From the NCBI RefSeq assembly GCF_039523795.1, contig NZ_BAAAFZ010000002.1:1-64000 (forward strand): DNA of 64,000 nt, written 5' to 3'. Made by a program: the position numbers and the translations under genes. The notes under the pieces were generated by a model. That model searched no databases. It saw only the letters and a list, made by a program, of their open reading frames with translations, and was not told where the DNA came from. How positions within the stretch are numbered: the stretch's first letter is position 1; each line of letters begins with the position of its first letter. Of the stretch, positions 58,499 to 64,000 are shown piece by piece. Origin of the DNA: Craurococcus roseus (GTDB lineage Bacteria; Pseudomonadota; Alphaproteobacteria; Acetobacterales; Acetobacteraceae).

Positions 58499-58867
58499 TC
58501 AAGGAGACCCGCACCGCACGCCGTCCGCGCCGAAGAACACGCGGAACGGCGTGGTGCCGGAGGCGCCGCCGCCGTCCTGGGCGTGCCAGCGGCCGTCCGT
58601 GCAGAGCGTGCCGCCCGGCGCGGGCACGGCGCGGAACTCCGCGACGTTCCGGAACACCTGCCCGTCCGGCAGGGTCGCGGTGAAGGCGGTGCGGCAGCGG
58701 TCGCCCTCGATGACGGGGTCGTACTCGCCGATGACCACGCCGCCGCCCCCGGTGCTCGGGAAGGAGCGCCGGAGGAGCGGCCAAGCCGAATAGTCCTCGT
58801 CCGCCAAGGCCGCCGCGGCGGCGATGACGGCGAGCGAGCAGACAACGACGACGAAACCCTTGGGCAT
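58499..58867 (-). CDS. Small secreted protein of unknown function
   Basis: A 122-residue protein with a signal peptide (residues 1-22, ending ALADE). The mature part is beta-rich, with Cys in GDRCRTAF, GTLCTDGRW and VRCGSP, suggesting disulfides. No family is recognised. The start at 58867 follows GGAGGAGG. It is transcribed against the fatty-acid genes on both sides, which is odd within this compact cluster. Confidence 0.65.
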   Translation of the reverse strand: MPKGFVVVVCSLAVIAAAAALADEDYSAWPLLRRSFPSTGGGGVVIGEYDPVIEGDRCRTAFTATLPDGQVFRNVAEFRAVPAPGGTLCTDGRWHAQDGGGASGTTPFRVFFGADGVRCGSP

Positions 58868-58950
58868 GGCGGGCCGCCTCCTCCGGTCCTGTCCATCCCC
58901 GTTACGCCCGGCGCCCCCGGCCGGACGCACCCAACCCGACGGAGCCATTG

Positions 58951-60732
<1,782 letters not shown>

Positions 60733-60735
<3 letters not shown>

Positions 60736-60758
60736 CGGCCGGGGGTCGCCCGCCGTCA
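60733..60758. terminator. Inverted repeat containing both convergent stop codons
   Basis: TGACGGC (60733-60739) is the exact reverse complement of GCCGTCA (60752-60758), with a 12-base loop. The TGA is the stop of the acyl-CoA dehydrogenase and the TCA is the stop of the HNH gene on the other strand. Such a short stem could help terminate both transcripts. It has no T-tract. Confidence 0.35.
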
Positions 60759-61127
60759 GGCGCGGCGGCCCCGGTGCGGCCCGTTCTTGCCGCGCGAGCG
60801 CCGCGTGGGCGCGTGGAAGTCCGGGGGCTTGTCCCGCACCCATTCGAGGAAGCGCGCGATCTCCGGCTCGGCGCGCAGGCTCCCGATATCGGACAGGCGG
60901 CGGGCCAACTCGGCCTCGTTGAAACGCGCGTGGATCGCGCTGTGGCAGATCTGGTGCAGCAGCACCGTGCCCAGCCGTGCGCCGCCCTTGAGGCGCGGCG
61001 TGAGGTGGTGGCGGCTGGCGCGGGCGCCTTCCGGGATCGGGCGCCCGCAGAGGGCGCACACGGAGGCCGGCGCGGCAACGGCGTCGTCTTCGGGCGGCGG
61101 CTGCGGCTTCGCCGCGCGGCGTGGCAA
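60756..61127 (-). CDS. Small HNH-endonuclease-like protein
   Basis: A 123-residue protein. Residues 20-75 hold an HNH-like zinc fold: CALCGRPIPEGARASRHHLT then PRLKGGARLGTVLLHQICHS and AIHARFNEAEL. The CxxC, HH and H motif fit HNH nucleases. It has no DNA-binding extension beyond the Arg-rich ends. Small proteins of this kind are widespread in proteobacteria, often without known phenotype. The only start in this frame is TTG at 61127. The 3' end is close to the acyl-CoA dehydrogenase end. Confidence 0.75.
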   Translation of the reverse strand: MPRRAAKPQPPPEDDAVAAPASVCALCGRPIPEGARASRHHLTPRLKGGARLGTVLLHQICHSAIHARFNEAELARRLSDIGSLRAEPEIARFLEWVRDKPPDFHAPTRRSRGKNGPHRGRRA

Positions 61128-61211
61128 GGCTGCGGGGTTCCGGTACGCGGTGGCGGGAGGGTGCGCAGCCTATCTGGAGGCGCGGCGCCGCGTCGGAAGG
61201 GGCGACGGGGG

Positions 61212-61287
61212 TGGTGGGCCCGGCAGGATTCGAACCTGCAACCAAACCGTTATGAGCGGTCCGCTCTGACCGTTGAGCTACAGGCCC
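61212..61287 (-). tRNA. tRNA-Ile2 (anticodon CAT, needs lysidine) with encoded CCA
   Basis: Read on the minus strand, the acceptor stem is GGGCCTG (61281-61287) pairing with CGGGCCC, followed by A73 and an encoded CCA (61212-61214). The anticodon is CAT (61252-61254) in the loop CTCATAA. The T arm is GCAGGTTCGAATCCTGC. Anticodon CAT is shared by Met and by Ile2. The overall sequence fits the alphaproteobacterial Ile2 rather than elongator Met. This species reads AUA after TilS converts the wobble C to lysidine. Confidence 0.92.
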
Positions 61288-61369
61288 CGCCGTGCCGCGT
61301 TTCAATGCCGGCGCGACGCCGTCCTGGCAAGCGCGGCGCATCGCGCCCCGGAAGGAGAAGAAGCCGACC

Positions 61370-61807
61370 ATGACCGCAACCGACGACGAGATACGCGACA
61401 TCCTGCTCTCCACCCGGCGCATCGCGGTGGTCGGGGCGTCCGACAAGCCGGCGCGGCCGAGCTTCGGCGTGGCGGCCTTCCTGCGCGAGCGCGGGTACGC
61501 GGTGACGCCGGTCAACCCCGGCATCGCCGGCCGCGCGCTGCACGGCGCCACGGTGGCGGCGCGGCTCGACGACGCGGCGCCGCTCGACATGGTGGACGTG
61601 TTCCGCCGCTCCTCGGAGGCCGGCGCGGCGGTGGACGAGGCGATCCGCCTCGGCGCGCGCGCCGTTTGGCTCCAACTCGGCGTGGTGGACGACGCGGCGG
61701 GCGAGCGCGCGCGCGCGGCCGGGCTGCGCTTCGTGCAGGACCGATGCCCCGTCATCGAATGGCGCCGTCTCGGCCTGCCGCCCCGCATCGGCGGCGGCGC
61801 TGCTTGA
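61370..61807 (+). CDS. CoA-binding (Rossmann-fold) protein
   Basis: A 145-residue protein of the CoA_binding family (YccU-like). It has RRIAVVGASDKPARPSFGVA at 15-34, the phosphate-binding loop, and VWLQLGVVDDAAGERARAAG, then VQDRCPVIEW with the conserved Cys. In this family the protein binds CoA, and in some members is linked to acetyl-CoA metabolism or oxidative stress. The ATG at 61370 follows GGAAGGAGAAG. It starts 83 bp from the tRNA, in the other direction. Confidence 0.88.
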   Translation: MTATDDEIRDILLSTRRIAVVGASDKPARPSFGVAAFLRERGYAVTPVNPGIAGRALHGATVAARLDDAAPLDMVDVFRRSSEAGAAVDEAIRLGARAVWLQLGVVDDAAGERARAAGLRFVQDRCPVIEWRRLGLPPRIGGGAA

Positions 61808-61925
61808 AAGCGCCCGGTTGCCGGGCCACTTGCCCGCGCGTGGACCCGGGAGACGGATCGCCCGGAGAACGGGCGGCGAGTTCGACGGGCCATCCCCAAC
61901 GGGCGGACAGGGAGACCGAGGACCG

Positions 61926-62765
61926 ATGAACCAGGACGAGCGGCAGATCATCACCCAGTTCGTGGAGCGCGTCGCGGGCGCGGCGCCGCCTCCGCCGAAC
62001 GGGGCGGCGACCGGCGGCCCGTGGGGCGGCGGCTCCGTGCCGGCCACCCAGCAGCAGGCCCGGCCTCCCCTCCCGCCGGTGGACAAGGAGGCGGACGCGC
62101 TGATCTCGGACCTGTTCAACAGGCACCCGGAGGCGCGGTACCGCATCACCCAGACCGCCTTCGTCCAAGAAGCCGCGCTGGTGGAGGCGCAGAACCGCAT
62201 CCGCCAGCTCGAATGGGAGGTGGAGAACGCCCGCCGCCAAGCGCAGGCGCAGCCGCAGAAGAGCGGCGGCCTCTTCGGCGGCATGTTCGGCGGCGGCCAG
62301 CAGCAGCGCCAAGCCCCGCCGATGCCCCCGCGCCCGCAGCCGGTCTACCCGCCGGGCTACAATCCGGCGATGCTCCAGCAGCAGCAAGGCCGCAGCGGCT
62401 CCGGCTTCCTCGGCACGGCCATGATGACGGCGGCGGGCGTCGCGGGCGGCATGGTGCTCGGCAACATGCTGATGAACGCCTTTTCTGGCGGCGGGGCGGC
62501 GCACGCGGCAACTCCGGCGGGCGACACGGGCGCGGCCGCGGACGGCGGCTTCGGGCAGGAGGCGGTGCCGGCCTCTTCGCCGTGGACCGACCCCGGCGCG
62601 GCCGCGGCCTCGCAGGGCTTCGGCGAAGAAGGCGGCGCCAAGTCCGACTGGGCCGGCGGCGGCGACCAGGGCGGCGGTTGGGGCGGCCAGGACGCGACTC
62701 CCGCCGGCTACGACGACGCCGGCTCCTTCGACGACGGCGGCGGCGGCTACGACGAAGAGATCTGA
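61926..62765 (+). CDS. DUF2076 family protein
   Basis: A 279-residue protein of the DUF2076 family. It has the N-terminal helix MNQDERQIITQFVERVAGAA, a Pro/Gly-rich linker, then the helix ADALISDLFNRHPEARYRIT and FVQEAALVEAQNRIRQLEWE (about 60-100). A Gln/Gly/Pro-rich middle leads to a hydrophobic segment GFLGTAMMTAAGVAGGMVLG, and an acidic, Gly-rich C-terminus. The family function is unknown; it is widespread in proteobacteria and probably forms periplasmic or membrane-associated assemblies. Starts at the ATG at 61926 after GAGGACCG. Confidence 0.85.
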   Translation: MNQDERQIITQFVERVAGAAPPPPNGAATGGPWGGGSVPATQQQARPPLPPVDKEADALISDLFNRHPEARYRITQTAFVQEAALVEAQNRIRQLEWEVENARRQAQAQPQKSGGLFGGMFGGGQQQRQAPPMPPRPQPVYPPGYNPAMLQQQQGRSGSGFLGTAMMTAAGVAGGMVLGNMLMNAFSGGGAAHAATPAGDTGAAADGGFGQEAVPASSPWTDPGAAAASQGFGEEGGAKSDWAGGGDQGGGWGGQDATPAGYDDAGSFDDGGGGYDEEI

Positions 62766-62784
62766 CGCCCCGCCGGGTTGAACG

Positions 62785-62819
62785 CGCCGCCCCGCCGCTC
62801 GACGCGCGGCGGGGCGGCG
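62785..62819. terminator. Perfect 14-bp hairpin after the DUF2076 gene
   Basis: CGCCGCCCCGCCGC (62785-62798) pairs exactly with 62806-62819 around a seven-base loop. It lies 20 bases past the stop codon of the DUF2076 gene and before the next gene, without a T-tract. A good candidate terminator. Confidence 0.6.
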
Positions 62820-62879
62820 TGACGGCCGCCTGCTCCCGCGCTTAACCTGCCGCTTTCCTGCGAAGGGCGGCGGGTCGGC

Positions 62880-64000
62880 ATGGCACCGAGGGTGGACGGC
62901 TTCGAGGGCGACGCGGCGTTGCCGGCACGGGTCGATGTTTGCGTCGTCGGCGGCGGCGTCATCGGCGTCATGGCCGCGCTCACCTTGGCGGAGCGGGGCG
63001 TTTCCGTCGCGCTGGTCGAGAAGGGCCGCATCGCCGGCGAGCAGTCCAGCCGCAACTGGGGCTGGTGCCGCCGCATGGGGCGCGACGCCGCCGAGATACC
63101 TCTTTCCGTCGAGGCCCTCCGGCAGTGGGAGGGCATGGACGCGCGGCTGGGCGAGGCCACGGGCTTCCGCCGCGCCGGCGTGGTCTACCTCCACGAGACG
63201 CCCCGCCACGCCGCCGCGCATGAGGCTTGGCTGGAGCACGCGCGGCCCTTCCAGATCGAATCGAAGCTGCTGACGCCGGACGAGGTGCAGGCCCTGCTGC
63301 CCGGCGCCGCGCGGCGCTGGCACGGCGGGATGCACACGCCGGGCGACGGCCGCGCCGAACCTTCGATGGCGGTTCCGGCCATGGCGCGGGCCGCGCGACG
63401 GGCCGACGCCGCCGTCCTCACCGGATGCGCAGTGCGCGGGCTCGACCTCGTCGCCGGGCGCGTCGCCGGCGTGGTGACGGAGCGGGGGCGGATCGGCTGC
63501 GGCGCGGTGGTCCTCGCGGCCGGCGCTTGGTCGCGGCTGTTCCTCGGCAACCACGGGGTCGATTTCCCGCAGCTCAAGGTCCGCGGCTCGGTGCTGCGGA
63601 CGGAGCCCTTGGAGGGGCTGCCGGAGCAGGCGGTCGGCGGGAACGGCTTCGCCTTCCGCAAGCGGCAGGACGGCGGGTACACGGTGGCGCACCGCGGCGG
63701 CAGCGTCGCGGAGATCGTGCCCGACAGCTTCCGCCTCATGTTCGATTTCCTGCCGGCGCTGCGCAAGCAGCGCGACGAGATCCGCCTGCGCGTCGGGCGC
63801 CGCTTCCTCGAGGAGGCGCGGCTGCCCCGGCGCTGGCCGCTCGACGCGCGGACGCCCTTCGAAGCGGTGCGCGTGCTCGACCCGGAGCCGATGGGGGGCA
63901 TCCTCGACGAGGCGCGGGCCAACCTGGCGCGCGCCTTCCCCGGCTTCGCCGGGATGCGCGTGGCCGAGAGCTGGGCCGGGTTGATCGACGTGACGCCGGA
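62880..64000 (+). CDS. FAD-dependent oxidoreductase (DAO type), truncated by the window end
   Basis: The first 373 residues of a FAD-dependent oxidoreductase of the DAO/GlyOx family. The dinucleotide motif VCVVGGGVIGVMAALTLAER is near residue 22, followed by VALVEKGRIAGEQSSRNWGW. VLAAGAWSRLF and KVRGSVLRTEP are typical of the glycine/sarcosine-oxidase-like FAD domain. No stop is reached before base 64000, so the C-terminus is outside. The ATG at 62880 gives a normal N-terminus. The substrate amine is unknown. Confidence 0.85.
   Translation, partial: MAPRVDGFEGDAALPARVDVCVVGGGVIGVMAALTLAERGVSVALVEKGRIAGEQSSRNWGWCRRMGRDAAEIPLSVEALRQWEGMDARLGEATGFRRAGVVYLHETPRHAAAHEAWLEHARPFQIESKLLTPDEVQALLPGAARRWHGGMHTPGDGRAEPSMAVPAMARAARRADAAVLTGCAVRGLDLVAGRVAGVVTERGRIGCGAVVLAAGAWSRLFLGNHGVDFPQLKVRGSVLRTEPLEGLPEQAVGGNGFAFRKRQDGGYTVAHRGGSVAEIVPDSFRLMFDFLPALRKQRDEIRLRVGRRFLEEARLPRRWPLDARTPFEAVRVLDPEPMGGILDEARANLARAFPGFAGMRVAESWAGLIDVTP

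Noticed and set aside
61212..61287. Plain annotation as elongator tRNA-Met
   Set aside because: Although the anticodon is CAT, the acceptor stem, discriminator A73 and body resemble tRNA-Ile2 of alphaproteobacteria.

Overview
The window is about 64 kb of very GC-rich chromosome (my impression is above 70 percent GC) from a heterotrophic alphaproteobacterium. The gene content points to Acetobacteraceae, in the Roseomonas neighbourhood: three stand-alone Bug/TctC-type binding proteins, a glycolate oxidase glcDEF set, a PQQ alcohol dehydrogenase, a short 41-residue ribosomal protein L36, a NepR-like protein, CaiB-type CoA transferases, and a tRNA-Ile2(CAU) with alphaproteobacterial features. The family assignment is inference from gene content; no rRNA marker is present.

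Layout. 0-10 kb: a decayed antitoxin-toxin fusion, an epoxide-hydrolase-like enzyme, a LysE exporter, a broken transposase-derived gene, ada, a TPR protein, a Bug receptor, a YihY membrane protein, and a divergent PNPOx/TetR pair with a clear operator. 9-17 kb: glycolate oxidase, with glcF separated from glcE-glcD by an OpgC-type acyltransferase, two SGNH proteins (one without its catalytic residues) and a coiled-coil membrane protein. 17-22 kb: a secreted protein, rpmJ, an EAL phosphodiesterase, a Tat-exported metallo-beta-lactamase-fold protein and a 2-hydroxyacid dehydrogenase. 22-27 kb: a tightly overlapping operon of SDR, HyuA, a small ABM-like protein and HyuB. 26.9-28.5 kb: three uncharacterised, translationally coupled genes with their own promoter. 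28.6-38 kb: a Bug receptor, a class C beta-lactamase-like hydrolase, a D-aminoacylase-like amidohydrolase, a PQQ quinohemoprotein dehydrogenase, a ThDP enzyme and a beta-propeller lipoprotein. 37.8-42.4 kb: a CoA transferase divergent from malonyl-CoA decarboxylase, a NepR-like protein, a third Bug receptor and a small conserved protein. 42.4-44.4 kb: an AT-richer islet with an Mrr-like nuclease fused to a second domain, followed by a degenerate dispersed repeat array. 44.4-50.3 kb: an aldehyde dehydrogenase, an ABC importer of the SsuABC/NMT1 type, a perfect 21-bp inverted repeat, and a graveyard of branched-chain amino-acid transporter genes. 50.3-60.7 kb: a lipoprotein, a second CoA transferase, and a fatty-acid degradation locus (SCP2, acyl-CoA ligase, MerR regulator, thiolase, FadB-type enzyme, acyl-CoA dehydrogenase) with a palindromic operator. 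60.7-64 kb: an HNH protein, tRNA-Ile2, a CoA-binding protein, a DUF2076 protein and a truncated FAD oxidoreductase.

How it works together: most of the window is catabolic. Substrates are imported through binding-protein systems, oxidised (glycolate, alcohols, aldehydes), activated to or moved onto CoA, and degraded by beta-oxidation. The most interesting accessory parts are the three-gene unit at 26.9-28.5 kb, the Mrr fusion at 42.6 kb with the repeat array beside it, and the pseudo-SGNH/OpgC/SGNH cluster.
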